Assembly (NCBI RefSeq): GCF_031628175.1
Contig: NZ_JAVLVT010000005.1
Location: 124,001-188,000 of the forward strand
From: Lipingzhangella_A rawalii
Lineage (GTDB): Bacteria > Actinomycetota > Actinomycetes > Streptosporangiales > Streptosporangiaceae
DNA: 64,000 nucleotides
Direction: 5' to 3'
Notes under the pieces: model-generated
What the model was told of the DNA's origin: nothing
The model's database searches: none
What the model saw: the letters and a program-made list of their open reading frames with translations, nothing else
Shown here: piece by piece, positions 41,235 through 50,885 of the stretch
Layout: every line of letters begins with the position of its first letter
Numbering within the stretch: position 1 is the first letter of the stretch
Position numbers and translations under genes: made by a program

Positions 41235-42056
41235 CTACCGCGAGTCCTCCGGCTCGGGCCACCACGCGTGGAAGTGCTGTACCGGGCCGCGGCCGCGTCC
41301 AACGTTCAATTCGTCGGCGCGACGCAGGGCCTGAGTGAGATAGTCCTTGGCATCTCGGACCGCCTCGTGCACGGTCGGACGCTGCGGCAGCAGGGAGGCG
41401 ATCGCCGAGGACAGTGTGCATCCGGTGCCATGCGTGTTGCGGGTGGCGACCCGTTCCGCGGACAGCGAGTCGGGGGCTGCCCCGGGCACGGCGAGCAGGT
41501 CGGTACTGGACTGTCCACTCAGATGTCCGCCCTTGACCAGTGCTCGCTGTGGTCCCAGTTCCAGCAGCCGGGTCGCCTGGTCCGCCATGGCGGCGAGGTC
41601 GTGGACCTCGGGCTCGTCCAGCAGATCAGCGGTCTCCGGGAGGTTGGGGGTGACGATGTGGGCCAGCGGCAGGAGGCGGCTGCGCAGGGCCTGCACGGCC
41701 TCGGCGGCGAGGAGCCGGTCTCCGCTCTGCGCCACCATGACCGGATCCACGACCACGTTGGGCAGTTCGTACTCCTCGACCGCATCGGCGACCGCGGCCA
41801 CGATGTCGGCGTTGGCCAGCATGCCGATCTTGACCGCGTCCACCCGAACGTCGGCCAGCAGGGTCTCGAGCTGTTCGGTGACGAACTCCGCCGGGACGGC
41901 GTGCACCCCGGTAACCCCCGTGGTGGACTGCGCGGTCAGTGCGGTCGGTACCGCCATGCCGTAGCACCCGAGCGCGGAGAAGGTCTTGAGGTCTGCCTGG
42001 ATACCGGCCCCGCCACTGGGGTCGCTGCCGGCAATGGTCAGGAGCTTATACGTCAC
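41235..42056 (-). CDS. thiD: Hydroxymethylpyrimidine/phosphomethylpyrimidine kinase
   Basis: 273 residues of the ribokinase fold. The start TIAGSDPSGGAGIQADLKTF is the ThiD signature; VVDPVMVAQSGDRLL and the ATP-site NTHGTGCTLSSAIAS are intact. ThiD phosphorylates HMP and HMP-P for thiamine diphosphate synthesis. It starts with GTG after a GAGGAGACC site. No TPP riboswitch is visible, and no other thiamine gene is in the window. Confidence 0.95.
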   Translation of the reverse strand: MTYKLLTIAGSDPSGGAGIQADLKTFSALGCYGMAVPTALTAQSTTGVTGVHAVPAEFVTEQLETLLADVRVDAVKIGMLANADIVAAVADAVEEYELPNVVVDPVMVAQSGDRLLAAEAVQALRSRLLPLAHIVTPNLPETADLLDEPEVHDLAAMADQATRLLELGPQRALVKGGHLSGQSSTDLLAVPGAAPDSLSAERVATRNTHGTGCTLSSAIASLLPQRPTVHEAVRDAKDYLTQALRRADELNVGRGRGPVQHFHAWWPEPEDSR

Positions 42057-42149
42057 GGAGGTCTCCTCGGTATGCGCTGACTCGCCCAGGTCATGCTCGC
42101 ACTGGGACGCCGCGGGGGGCCACTCGGCCCGCCCCGGAGCCCCCGGGGC

Positions 42150-43175
42150 TCAGGAAGTTCCGGCCGGGGTCGAACCGGACGGGGTGGGGGCCGTGTTCGT
42201 GCTGCTCGCGGCCTGAGCGTCGCTCCCGTTATGGGGGCTGCGCGCCCGAACCATCCGCTCGATGACGAGGATGGCCGTGACCACCGCGAAGCCGGCCACG
42301 ATCAGGGAGACGTTCAGCCCCACGTCGGTGGTGGGCGCCAACAGGCTACGATCCCCGTCCACCTCCCAGGGCTGCCAGGGCCACATGGCCCGCAGCGCCC
42401 CCGCCATCAGCCCGGTGATGATGACCAGGGTGACGCGGTGGTGGTGCTCCAGCAGCCACTGCAACACCTTGACAATGACCACCAGCCCGATGACCGCGCC
42501 CACGGCGAAGGTTCCGATGAAGGCGAAGTCCAGGTCCCGCGCGGCCTGGCTCGCGGGTTCGTAGACACCGAACACCTCCAGCAGGAACGCACCCGAAACC
42601 CCGGGCAGCACCAGCCCGGACACCGCGACGGAGGCGGCGCCCAGCACCGCGAGGGAACCCGGTTCCCCCTGGGCCATCGGAAGCCCGGTGAGGAAGAACG
42701 CGCCCGCGGTCATGACTGCGGCGAGTAGCCATTCGGGGGCGCGCCACCGCCCCCCGGACTGGCTGTAGGGCACCCACAGGGAGGCCAGAACCAGCCCGAA
42801 GAACACCGCCGAGGCCTGCGGCCGGTAGTGCTCCAACAGCGGGGCCAGCAGGGGCAGGCCGGTGGCGAAAGCCAGCACCATACCGATCAGAACCGCGACG
42901 ACCACCGCCCAGTGTGCCTGGCGGAACTCACCGCTGGCACGCTGCCAACCGCGCCCACGGGGCAGGTCAGCGACCATGCACTTGATCCCGCTGAGCACGT
43001 GCCCCGCGGAGCTGATCAGGCGTTCGTACACCCCGGTGATCAGAGCGATGGTTCCACCGCTGACGCCGGGGACGATCTCCGCGGTACCGATAAGCGCACC
43101 GCGGATTCCGTTGAGCAGGTGGAATCCCGCCCGGGGGGCGGGGCGGTGCTGGGGGGATGTCGCTGCGTGGGCCAT
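42150..43175 (-). CDS. DUF368 membrane protein (PopT-type undecaprenyl-phosphate translocase candidate)
   Basis: 341 residues with eight to nine membrane helices. The duplicated DUF368 motif is clear: AEIVPGVSGGTIALITGVYE near the N-terminus and GLVLPGVSGAFLLEVFGVYE in the middle. Members of this family (PopT) have been shown to return undecaprenyl phosphate across the membrane for wall synthesis, so the same role is inferred here. The last 30 residues are a Ser/Thr/Pro tail. It lies 93 bases upstream of thiD on the same strand. Confidence 0.9.
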   Translation of the reverse strand: MAHAATSPQHRPAPRAGFHLLNGIRGALIGTAEIVPGVSGGTIALITGVYERLISSAGHVLSGIKCMVADLPRGRGWQRASGEFRQAHWAVVVAVLIGMVLAFATGLPLLAPLLEHYRPQASAVFFGLVLASLWVPYSQSGGRWRAPEWLLAAVMTAGAFFLTGLPMAQGEPGSLAVLGAASVAVSGLVLPGVSGAFLLEVFGVYEPASQAARDLDFAFIGTFAVGAVIGLVVIVKVLQWLLEHHHRVTLVIITGLMAGALRAMWPWQPWEVDGDRSLLAPTTDVGLNVSLIVAGFAVVTAILVIERMVRARSPHNGSDAQAASSTNTAPTPSGSTPAGTS

Positions 43176-43358
43176 GCTCGAAAGACCTGTGTTCCCTCAT
43201 GGTTCGATCGCGATGTGCTGCCCCAGTGTAGGGCCGCCAGCGCGACGGGGGAGCACGGCCGGGCCGCACCGTGTGGGCGTTGTCGGCTGGCCGGGCCGCC
43301 CACCAGCTGGGGTGGGGGCGCCGGAACCGGCCGGACCCGAGTGTGCGGGCCCGTGGCT

Positions 43359-45029
43359 TCACAGAATGTTCTCGGTGATCTCCTGCGCGGTATCCATCGC
43401 CTCCTCGGCGCGGATGGAGGACGCGTCGGTGCTGCTTCGGGCGGCGTCGTAGCAGGTGCGTACGTACAGACGCCCCGTTGCCGTACCCAGGCAGCCCACG
43501 TTGTTGTCCTCGTCGTACCACCGTTGTGCCCTGTCCCCGATGCCTTCGACCGGGGTGCCGCCGAACTCCTGGGCGTCGAGGTCCAGCTCGGTGGCCGCGG
43601 CCTCCGGGCCGTCCCGGTTGTCCAGCATGAGCACCGATGCGAAGCCGTCGGCCTCCTGGGTGGTGGGGGCGCTCTCCCATTCGCAGTACCGCCCGTCCCC
43701 CTGCGGATCGTCCAGGAACTCGTCGTCCTGCTGCTCCAGGTCGGGAATGTGGCGGGCCAGGACCTCCCCGTCCACATCGGCACACTCCGGTACGGGGTCC
43801 GCGCCCGCGACCACCCCCCGCTCTGACGCGGTTTCATTGGTGTCGGCGGTGTCGTCGTTGTCGCCGGCGGCGTTCGCGTCCTCCGCGGCCACCTGCGCGG
43901 GGTCGTCCCCGCCCGTCCCGACGACCTGGGTCACCAGGAGCACACCGACGATGCCGAGGATCGCGACGACCAGCACACCCGCTGTCACCAGGGCGACGAT
44001 TCGGCCGGTGCTGGATCCGGCCCCGGACTTCTCGGCGGCGGGCGGAGCCCAGTGCGGGGGTGGTGCATGCTGTGCGGGTCCGGGATGCGGGGCCGGCCCC
44101 GGCAGGGCCTCCGCCGGCCGTGGGTCGGAATCGTGGGGTGGCGCAGCCCTATGGGCAGCCTCGGGGGGCGGGGCTGCGCCGGGGGCGGTGTCCGGGGACT
44201 CGTGCGCGGCCACCGCCCCGGGGTCCGAGCCCACGGCACGCAGTCGCGATTCCAGGGTGGAAACGTCGGGGCGGGCGGTGGGATCCCGGCTGAGGAGCTG
44301 CTCCAGCAGGGGCCACAGGGATCCGGCGCGCTGCGGAGGATCGGGGTCGGTGGTCAGGGGGGCCATGGCGGTGGCGGCCGCGGTCTCGCGCCGATAGGCC
44401 GGGCGGCCCTCCACCAGATAGTAGAGGGTGGCGCCCAGAGCCCACAGATCGGCGGCGGGGCCGACCTGGTCCTGCTGGAGCTGTTCCGGGGCCAGATAGC
44501 CGGGGGTGCCGATCACCCCCGCCTGGGTCAGTCCACTCTCGCCCTGCTGGGTGGCGATACCGAAGTCGGTGAGGACCACCTGGTCCTCGTCGTCGATCAT
44601 GATGTTCGCGGGCTTGATGTCCCGGTGCAGCACCCCGGCCTCGTGGGCGCGGCGGAGTGCGCTGGCGGCCTGCGCCCCCACGTCGGCGGCCCGGGCCGGG
44701 GTGAGCGGACCCTGTTCCGCGACGATACTGTCCAGACCGCGTCCCTCGATGAGCTCCATAACCACCCAGGGGCGTTCGTCCACACGCACCACGTCGTGCA
44801 CGGTCACGATCGCGGGATGGTTGAGCTGGGCGCAGATCCGGGCCTCGCGCATCGTGCGTTCCACGAGTCGGTCCCGCTCGTCGGGGGGCAGCCCTTCGGC
44901 GATGCGGACTTCCTTCACGGCCACCGAGCGGTCCAGTAACTCGTCGTGGCCCAGCCACACCGTCCCCATTCCGCCGCGGCCGATGGTGTCCACCAGTCGG
45001 TACCGCTGTGCCAGCAGGCGCTCAGACAT
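43359..45029 (-). CDS. PknB-type Ser/Thr protein kinase with extracellular DUF3558-like domain
   Basis: 556 residues from the ATG at 45029. The kinase domain (about 9-265) has the glycine loop IGRGGMGTVW, the VAVKEV lysine, LHRDIKPANIMID and the DFG of LTDFGIA, all intact. A Pro/Ala/His-rich linker is followed by a membrane helix (about 349-375) and an extracellular domain with PECADVDG, YCEWES and VGCLG, three or four cysteines in the manner of DUF3558-like lipoprotein domains rather than PASTA repeats. It probably senses an extracellular signal. An upstream in-frame ATG at 45095 was rejected. Confidence 0.92.
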   Translation of the reverse strand: MSERLLAQRYRLVDTIGRGGMGTVWLGHDELLDRSVAVKEVRIAEGLPPDERDRLVERTMREARICAQLNHPAIVTVHDVVRVDERPWVVMELIEGRGLDSIVAEQGPLTPARAADVGAQAASALRRAHEAGVLHRDIKPANIMIDDEDQVVLTDFGIATQQGESGLTQAGVIGTPGYLAPEQLQQDQVGPAADLWALGATLYYLVEGRPAYRRETAAATAMAPLTTDPDPPQRAGSLWPLLEQLLSRDPTARPDVSTLESRLRAVGSDPGAVAAHESPDTAPGAAPPPEAAHRAAPPHDSDPRPAEALPGPAPHPGPAQHAPPPHWAPPAAEKSGAGSSTGRIVALVTAGVLVVAILGIVGVLLVTQVVGTGGDDPAQVAAEDANAAGDNDDTADTNETASERGVVAGADPVPECADVDGEVLARHIPDLEQQDDEFLDDPQGDGRYCEWESAPTTQEADGFASVLMLDNRDGPEAAATELDLDAQEFGGTPVEGIGDRAQRWYDEDNNVGCLGTATGRLYVRTCYDAARSSTDASSIRAEEAMDTAQEITENIL

Positions 45030-45194
45030 GACAGCGACCATATCGGGAGATAACGGCGGTAGGGGAGTCGAGGACGGCGGCGAACCGCCGCGCAACCACT
45101 ATTGCGCCGGCGATGGGATGTTTGGTCCACTACCTGGGTGCCCCGGCGGCGACCGACCCCGCCGGAACGATCAACGGTGATCGGAGGAGGACTC

Positions 45195-46466
45195 ATGAGC
45201 CATCCGCTCAGTGTCACATCGAGCGCGGCCAACGGTGGAAACCCCGCCGGGTCCGCGGATTCGGTATCGGAACACATCGCGGCTGCCACCGCGCACTCGG
45301 CCCACAACTACAAGCCATTGCCAGTCGTGCTCGCCGAGGGGGAGGGGGCTTGGGTCACCGACGTGACCGGTCGTCGTTACCTGGACTTTCTCGCGGGCTA
45401 CTCCGCGCTCAACTTCGGTCACCGCAATCCGGAGCTGCTCGGCGCCGCCCAACGCCAGCTGGAGCGGCTAACCCTCACCAGCCGGGCCTTCCATAATGAC
45501 CAGTTCGCCCCCTATGTGCGTGCCCTGGCCCGCCTGGTGGGCAAGGACCAGGTCCTTCCGATGAACACCGGGGTCGAAGCCGTCGAGTCGGCCATCAAGG
45601 TCGCCCGTAAGTGGGGATATGAGGTCAAGGGAGTGCCCGAGGGCGCGGCCACGATCGTGGTCGCCGGAGGTAACTTCCACGGACGTACCACCACCGTGAT
45701 CTCGTTCTCGCAGGATGCCGACGCCTACACGGGGTTCGGCCCCTACACCCCCGGCTTTCGGGTGGTGCCCTACGGTGACGCCGACGCCGTCGCCGAGGCG
45801 ATTGACGAGACCACCGCTGCCGTGCTTGTCGAACCGATCCAGGGAGAGGCCGGGGTGGTGGTTCCCCCCACCGACTACCTGCCCCGTCTCCGAGACCTGT
45901 GCGACCAGCGCCGAATTCTGCTAATCGCCGACGAGGTGCAGTCGGGGCTCGGACGGACCGGCACCGTCCTCGCCTGCGAGCATGCGGGCATCGAAGCGGA
46001 TGCCTACGTGCTGGGCAAGGCGTTGGGCGGGGGAATCCTGCCGGTGTCGGCGGTGGTCGCCGACAGTGACGTTCTCGGGGTACTCCAGCCGGGGCAGCAC
46101 GGCAGCACCTTCGGTGGCAACCCCCTCGCCTGCGCGGTTGGGCGGGAGGTCGTGCGCCTGCTGGAGGAAGGTCCGTACCTCGCCGACGCGCGACGGCTGG
46201 GAGAGAAGCTGCATGCGCGGGTGCAGGGCTTCCTCGGCCGGGGCCTGGTCGCGGTGCGTGGCCTGGGTCCGTGGGCCGGACTGGACGTGGATCCGGCGCT
46301 CGCCACTGGCCGGCAGCTGTGCGAGCGCCTGGCCGAGCGTGGAGTTCTGGTCAAGGACACCCACGGCTCGACCATTCGGCTGTCCCCGCCGCTCACCCTG
46401 AGCGCCGAGGATCTCGACTGGGGCTTGGACCAGATCGAGTCGGTGCTGACCGAACTGGCTCGGTGA
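45195..46466 (+). CDS. rocD: Ornithine-oxo-acid aminotransferase
   Basis: 423 residues, class III PLP aminotransferase. The PLP lysine is K275 in YVLGKALGGGILPVSA. NTGVEAVESAIKVARKWGY and GNFHGRTTTVISFS are diagnostic for RocD over other class III enzymes. It converts ornithine and 2-oxoglutarate to glutamate semialdehyde and glutamate in arginine catabolism. ATG after a TCGGAGGAGG ribosome site. No other arginine gene adjoins it. Divergent from the kinase gene. Confidence 0.94.
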   Translation: MSHPLSVTSSAANGGNPAGSADSVSEHIAAATAHSAHNYKPLPVVLAEGEGAWVTDVTGRRYLDFLAGYSALNFGHRNPELLGAAQRQLERLTLTSRAFHNDQFAPYVRALARLVGKDQVLPMNTGVEAVESAIKVARKWGYEVKGVPEGAATIVVAGGNFHGRTTTVISFSQDADAYTGFGPYTPGFRVVPYGDADAVAEAIDETTAAVLVEPIQGEAGVVVPPTDYLPRLRDLCDQRRILLIADEVQSGLGRTGTVLACEHAGIEADAYVLGKALGGGILPVSAVVADSDVLGVLQPGQHGSTFGGNPLACAVGREVVRLLEEGPYLADARRLGEKLHARVQGFLGRGLVAVRGLGPWAGLDVDPALATGRQLCERLAERGVLVKDTHGSTIRLSPPLTLSAEDLDWGLDQIESVLTELAR

Positions 46467-46494
46467 CGGGGCTCATGTCCCGGTGACCAATGCT

Positions 46495-46540
46495 GGCCGT
46501 CGTGCGGGGCGTGCCGCCAGGCGCGATGCCGCCGGCGGCC
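46495..46540 (+). repeat. P core palindromic element, copy 8 (diverged)
   Basis: 46 bp starting 29 bases after the rocD stop. The GGCCGTCGTGCGGGG arm and the GCCGCCGGCGGCC palindrome are kept; the middle differs and is two bases shorter. It lies in the gap between convergent rocD and the SGNH hydrolase gene, as copies 4-7 lie between convergent genes. Confidence 0.8.
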
Positions 46541-46693
46541 GGGGCGGTGCGTGCGGGTGGCCAGGTGCCGGCACCAGGCTCTCAGTGGACCTGGCCGCGG
46601 GGCTCGTTCTGTCGCTGGGTAGGGGCCAGTCGCGGGCGGCGTCGCGCGCGGGACGCACTAGTCCCGCACCGCGGCCCGCTGCCGCCCCTGAGT

Positions 46694-46789
46694 CACCCCC
46701 ATCGGCCGTTCCTGGCCCCCATCGGCCTTCCCCAGCCCCTATCCCTTGAGGGCTGCCCCCCAGACGCTAATACCGCCCCAATTTCGCCC
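46694..46789. repeat. 96-bp intergenic repeat with 20-bp periodicity, copy 2
   Basis: CCCCCATCG-like starts at 46696, 46716 and 46736, again exactly 20 bp apart, then CCCCAGACGC. It parallels 6995-7090. It ends 20 bases before the stop codon of the SGNH gene. Confidence 0.55.
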
Positions 46790-46809
46790 AGTCAAACGCC
46801 GGCCCGGGC

Positions 46810-47922
46810 TCAGCTGTCGCCGGCGGCCAGCGGGCCGTCGGCGACCCGGTCCAGGGTGTTCTGACGCACGTAGACCTCCCGGCCGGGTCCGTCCTCGACC
46901 TGCTCGGCGACCCGGTCCCCGACGGCGCTCTGCCCGGCGGCGGTGGGGTGGAACGTGGCCCGGTCCACGGTGACCGCCTGCTGCGTCCCGCGGTCGAGAA
47001 TCACCCCGTTCACCCAGGACTCGTCCGTGCTCACCTCGTGCCCGTCCAGGGCGTCGTAGGTGTCCACGAACTCGACCGAGCCCACGGCCCCGGCCTCGGC
47101 AATCTGCGCATCGGTTTCCACCACCGCATCACGGATCTGGTTGTTGAACCGTTGGATCGTGGTGTTGAGCCAGCTCTGGTCGCCCGTGCTCAGTGTGTAG
47201 TACATGCTCTGTGGATCCTCGGGGAAGATCCGGGGGTAGCCAACGACCAGGACGCGCGCGTCGGGGGCGCGGGTGCGCACCTCGGTCAGGAGCTCGGCGA
47301 AGGTGTCCTCGAACTCCTCCATCCGGTCCTCGATCTCGTCCTCCTGCCCGACACAGGCGTTGCGGTCGACGAACGGGACGCGGAGCATGCAGGCCTGGAG
47401 CACGCTGGAGAAACCGATGTCGTTGCCCCCGATTCCGATGGTCACCAGGGAGGTTTCCGGGGTCAGCGCCGCCAGCTGTGCGTGCTCCTCGTCCAGGTTC
47501 TCCAGCATGGAGGAGCCACGCTGTCCGCTACAGGCAAGGAAGGACAGGTTTCCAGCGAAGTCGCTGGACTCGGCGAGCCGGTGGGGGTAGGCGTTGGCGG
47601 AGCGGTAGCAGTTGCGGTCCCGCTGTGTCTCGTTGCTGTAGTCGTCCGCCCCGTCCCCAGAGGAGTAGGAGTCCCCCAGCGCCACGTAGTGTCCCCACGT
47701 CGCCGCGTCCTGCGGGGCCAGCTCCTGGCGCCACGCGGGGTCGTCCTCCTCGTCCGGGCCGGGTTCTCCCGGAACCGGGGGACACCCCAGGCCCAGGAGT
47801 GCGCAGGAGGCGTTCTGTATCGCGGTTCGAGTGGCCGGGACGGAGGCGAGTACCACACAGATGATCAGAACCGACGCGATGCTGACGGTGATGATCCAGC
47901 CCCGCCTGCCGAGCGACGGCAT
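46810..47922 (-). CDS. Secreted SGNH/GDSL hydrolase
   Basis: 370 residues with an N-terminal signal anchor (about 8-27), an acidic linker and an SGNH hydrolase domain. Block I is LGDSYSSGDGA with the catalytic Ser, block III IGIGGNDIGF, and block V ATFHPTAAGQ with the His-x-x base. It resembles actinobacterial secreted lipases/esterases with the Streptomyces-type SGNH fold. Six cysteines in the domain could form disulfides. The natural substrate is an ester or lipid outside the cell. Confidence 0.92.
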   Translation of the reverse strand: MPSLGRRGWIITVSIASVLIICVVLASVPATRTAIQNASCALLGLGCPPVPGEPGPDEEDDPAWRQELAPQDAATWGHYVALGDSYSSGDGADDYSNETQRDRNCYRSANAYPHRLAESSDFAGNLSFLACSGQRGSSMLENLDEEHAQLAALTPETSLVTIGIGGNDIGFSSVLQACMLRVPFVDRNACVGQEDEIEDRMEEFEDTFAELLTEVRTRAPDARVLVVGYPRIFPEDPQSMYYTLSTGDQSWLNTTIQRFNNQIRDAVVETDAQIAEAGAVGSVEFVDTYDALDGHEVSTDESWVNGVILDRGTQQAVTVDRATFHPTAAGQSAVGDRVAEQVEDGPGREVYVRQNTLDRVADGPLAAGDS

Positions 47923-47978
47923 CCACTGCTCCTCTTGTCTGCTTCGGCCGGAATATCCCTCCAGAGATTACATTATTG

Positions 47979-49211
47979 TCACGGCGTGTGGGAGTGGTCG
48001 GGATCCGCCCCACGCCTGGCCCCTGGTGGCGCGGTGGCGGTGATCGCCTCCAGGGCGCGCGTGACGTCCTCGTCCCCCAGATCCGCCCGCGCGGTGATTC
48101 GGAGCCGGGACACACCGTCCGGAACCGAGGGTGGGCGGAAACAGCCGACCCGGACGCCACGTTCGCGGCACTGCTGCTGCCAGACGACAGCGGTATCCGG
48201 CGAGGGAGCCCGCACGGAGGCAACGGCGGCCGTGGGCTGCTGCACGGCGAATCCGGCCCGTGCCAGCTCCTGAGCGAACTGGCGGGCCACGGCCCGCGCG
48301 CGGTGCGGCCGCTGCGGCTCGGCCCGGATCCGACGCAGCGCTGCCAAGGCCCCCGCTGTGGCGGGAGGCGCGAGTCCCGTGTCGAAAATGAAGGTGCGCG
48401 CCGTGGACACCAGGTGTTCGATGACGCGGCGCGGGCCGAGAACCGCACCCCCCTGGGCGCCCAGGGCCTTGGACAGCGTCACCGACACCACAACGTCGTC
48501 ACAGCCCCGGCGGCGACCGCCGGTGTCGCTGACCAGGCCCGCCTCGGCCGGGGCGCCGGCCCCTGCCGGGCCCAGAACCCCGATCCCGTGGGCGTCGTCC
48601 AGCAGCAGCCCGGCACCCCGTTCCCGGCAGGTGCGGTGCAGAGCCGGGAGATCGGTGAGGTCGCCGTCCACCGAGAACACCGTGTCCGAGACCACCAGGG
48701 CGGGACGGTTCGAGGCGGCCAGCAGCCGGTCCGCCGCACCGGGGTCCGCGTGCGCGTACACCTGCACCTGTGCCCCACCCGCCTTGGCCAGCCGGGTCGC
48801 GTCGATGAGGGAGGCGTGGTTGTTCCGGTCACACACCAGCAGGCCGTCGCGGGGGCACAACGCGGTGAGCATGCCGAGGTTCGCAGCGTAGCCGGAGGAG
48901 AAGACGAGCGCGGACTCGGCTCCGTACAGGTCGGCGAGTTCGGCCTCCAGCTCCGCATGCAGCTGGGTGCTCCCGGTGACCAGACGCGATCCGGTAGCAC
49001 CCGCCCCCCACGCACGGGCGGCCGCGGCTGCGGCCTCGGCGATGTCGGGATCCAGCGACAGGCCCAGGTAGTCGTTACTCGCGAGGTCCATCAGGGGTGG
49101 ATGCTCGGTAGCCGGGCGGATCTGGAGGCGTCGGGTCAGTCCGGCGGCCGAACGGCGTGCCGCGGCCTCGTCCAGCCAGGAGAACGGGTGGGACCGGTGC
49201 TGTGCGGCCAT
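47979..49211 (-). CDS. bioF: 8-amino-7-oxononanoate synthase
   Basis: 410 residues of the alpha-oxoamine synthase family. The segments LASNDYLGLSLDPDI, GAGATGSRLVTGST and the PLP lysine in VTLSKALGAQGGAVLG are typical. It condenses pimeloyl-ACP/CoA with L-alanine in biotin synthesis. The ATG at 49211 follows a CCCGGAGC site. It is divergent from bioA-bioD, with 162 bases between. BioB is not in the window. Confidence 0.94.
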   Translation of the reverse strand: MAAQHRSHPFSWLDEAAARRSAAGLTRRLQIRPATEHPPLMDLASNDYLGLSLDPDIAEAAAAAARAWGAGATGSRLVTGSTQLHAELEAELADLYGAESALVFSSGYAANLGMLTALCPRDGLLVCDRNNHASLIDATRLAKAGGAQVQVYAHADPGAADRLLAASNRPALVVSDTVFSVDGDLTDLPALHRTCRERGAGLLLDDAHGIGVLGPAGAGAPAEAGLVSDTGGRRRGCDDVVVSVTLSKALGAQGGAVLGPRRVIEHLVSTARTFIFDTGLAPPATAGALAALRRIRAEPQRPHRARAVARQFAQELARAGFAVQQPTAAVASVRAPSPDTAVVWQQQCRERGVRVGCFRPPSVPDGVSRLRITARADLGDEDVTRALEAITATAPPGARRGADPDHSHTP

Positions 49212-49354
49212 CGGAGCTCCGGGACTCGGTTGGGGACTCGGCCGGTACTCTGCGCCCTCATCGTGACGTACCGATCCCGCGGGTGCCGAAGCCGAGCCCC
49301 ACAAGGTGGTGGACCGAAGGTCTGTAGGGTTCGGCAGGGTAGGTGTGCGGACAC

Positions 49355-49366
49355 ATGGTGCACCAT
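49355..49366. promoter_or_regulatory. Perfect 12-bp palindrome between bioF and bioA
   Basis: ATGGTGCACCAT, ending 7 bases before the first in-frame bioA ATG. Neither the BirA nor the published BioQ operator sequence is seen, so this is the best candidate for a shared biotin operator by position only. Confidence 0.4.
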
Positions 49367-49373
49367 CACCCGT

Positions 49374-50885
49374 ATGACCGGCAGCACCGCAGGAGCAGGA
49401 TCGGGACCGAGGTCCACGGGCAGGAACCCCTCCGCCGCACCGGACCCGGCTGGCCAGGTAACGACAAGCGCGGACGCGGGGGGCCATCCGCGGTCGGATC
49501 CCCAGCCACGGGGGCAGGCAGCTAGTGGCACCGGCTCCGGTGCCCGCGTGGGAACCGAGCATGAGGCGAGCAGTTCCTGGATCCGAAGCATCGACCAGGA
49601 GCATGTGTGGCATCCCTACGCCACGGTGCCGGCGGCGCACCCGCCGCTGGTGGTGCGTTCCGGACGCGGTGCCTGGCTGCGGATCGTGGATGAGGGCGGG
49701 ACGGAACGCGCCGTCCTGGACGGCATGTCCTCGTGGTGGTCGGCGATTCACGGTTACGCCCACCCCGTGCTGGACCGGGCGGTGACCGAACAGCTCGGGT
49801 CCATCAGCCACGTCATGTTCGGCGGGCTGACCCACGAGCCGGCGGCGCGCCTGGCCCGAATCCTGGTGGAAGTCACCCCCGAGCCGCTGCACCACGTGTT
49901 CCTGGCCGACTCCGGGTCCGTCTCGGTCGAGGTGGCGCTGAAGATGTGCCTCCAGTACTGGCGCTCGCGCGGGCGGCCGGAGAAACGGCGAATGCTCACC
50001 TGGCGGGGTGGCTATCACGGGGACACCTTCCACGCCATGTCGGTGTGCGACCCGGAGGGTGGGATGCACCGGCTGTGGGGGGACACCCTGCCACGGCAGG
50101 TGTTCGTGGACGCCCCACCGAGTGGTGTCGACGTGCCCCCGGACCCGAGCTACCTGGACCACATGGAGGAGCTGCTGGCCAGACACGCCCACGAGGTCGC
50201 CGCGATCATCGTCGAGCCGATCGTGCAGGGCGCCGGTGGTATGCGGTTCCACCATCCGGGATACCTCACCCGGCTGCGGGAGCTGGCCGACACCTACGAT
50301 GTCCTGCTGGTCTTCGACGAAATCGCCACGGGCTTCGGCCGCACCGGCGAGTTGTTCGCTGCCGACCATGCCGGGGTGAGCCCCGACGTGATGTGCCTGG
50401 GCAAGGCGTTGACCGGTGGATACATGACGATGGCGGCGACACTGTGCACTTCCCGGGTAGCCCGCGGGATCGCCGGGGGAGAGGTGCCCGTGCTGGCCCA
50501 CGGGCCCACGTTCATGGGTAATCCCCTCGCGGCCGCGGTCGCCCACGCCTCGGTGGACCTGCTGCGCCAGCGGGACTGGCGGGCCGAGGTGTCCCGCATC
50601 TCCGAGGGCCTGGCCACCGGGCTGGCGCCGGCGCGGTCGCTGCCCACGGTGGCCGATGTGCGGGTCCTGGGGGCGATCGGGGTGATCGAGCTCGCCGCGG
50701 GCCTGGAGGTGGACATCCCCGCGGCCACCCGCGCCGCCCTGGACGCCCACGTATGGCTGCGCCCCTTCCGTAATCTCATCTACGCGATGCCCCCCTACAT
50801 CTGCGACGACGCCGAGATCGCCGGGATCGCCTCCGGAATGCTGGCCGCGGCGCGCGCCGGCACCGGGAACGGACAGACGCAGTGA
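49374..50885 (+). CDS. bioA: Adenosylmethionine-8-amino-7-oxononanoate aminotransferase
   Basis: 503 residues from the ATG at 49374; the conserved part starts near residue 68 with SIDQEHVWHPYATVPA. GTG at 49548 would give a normal 445-residue protein, so the first ~58 low-complexity residues may not be translated. The PLP lysine is in CLGKALTGGYM, and FDEIATGFGRTG is intact. It makes 7,8-diaminononanoate using SAM. No clear ribosome site precedes either start, and a leaderless mRNA is possible. It overlaps bioD by four bases (GTGA). Confidence 0.9.
   Translation: MTGSTAGAGSGPRSTGRNPSAAPDPAGQVTTSADAGGHPRSDPQPRGQAASGTGSGARVGTEHEASSSWIRSIDQEHVWHPYATVPAAHPPLVVRSGRGAWLRIVDEGGTERAVLDGMSSWWSAIHGYAHPVLDRAVTEQLGSISHVMFGGLTHEPAARLARILVEVTPEPLHHVFLADSGSVSVEVALKMCLQYWRSRGRPEKRRMLTWRGGYHGDTFHAMSVCDPEGGMHRLWGDTLPRQVFVDAPPSGVDVPPDPSYLDHMEELLARHAHEVAAIIVEPIVQGAGGMRFHHPGYLTRLRELADTYDVLLVFDEIATGFGRTGELFAADHAGVSPDVMCLGKALTGGYMTMAATLCTSRVARGIAGGEVPVLAHGPTFMGNPLAAAVAHASVDLLRQRDWRAEVSRISEGLATGLAPARSLPTVADVRVLGAIGVIELAAGLEVDIPAATRAALDAHVWLRPFRNLIYAMPPYICDDAEIAGIASGMLAAARAGTGNGQTQ

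Noticed and set aside
42057..42149. TPP riboswitch before thiD
   Set aside because: The conserved CUGAGA and ACCUGAUCUGG boxes are missing in the short leader.
49212..49373. BirA or BioQ operator between bioF and bioA
   Set aside because: Neither TTGTAAACC-type nor TGAAC/GTTCA-type half-sites are present; only the ATGGTGCACCAT palindrome is.
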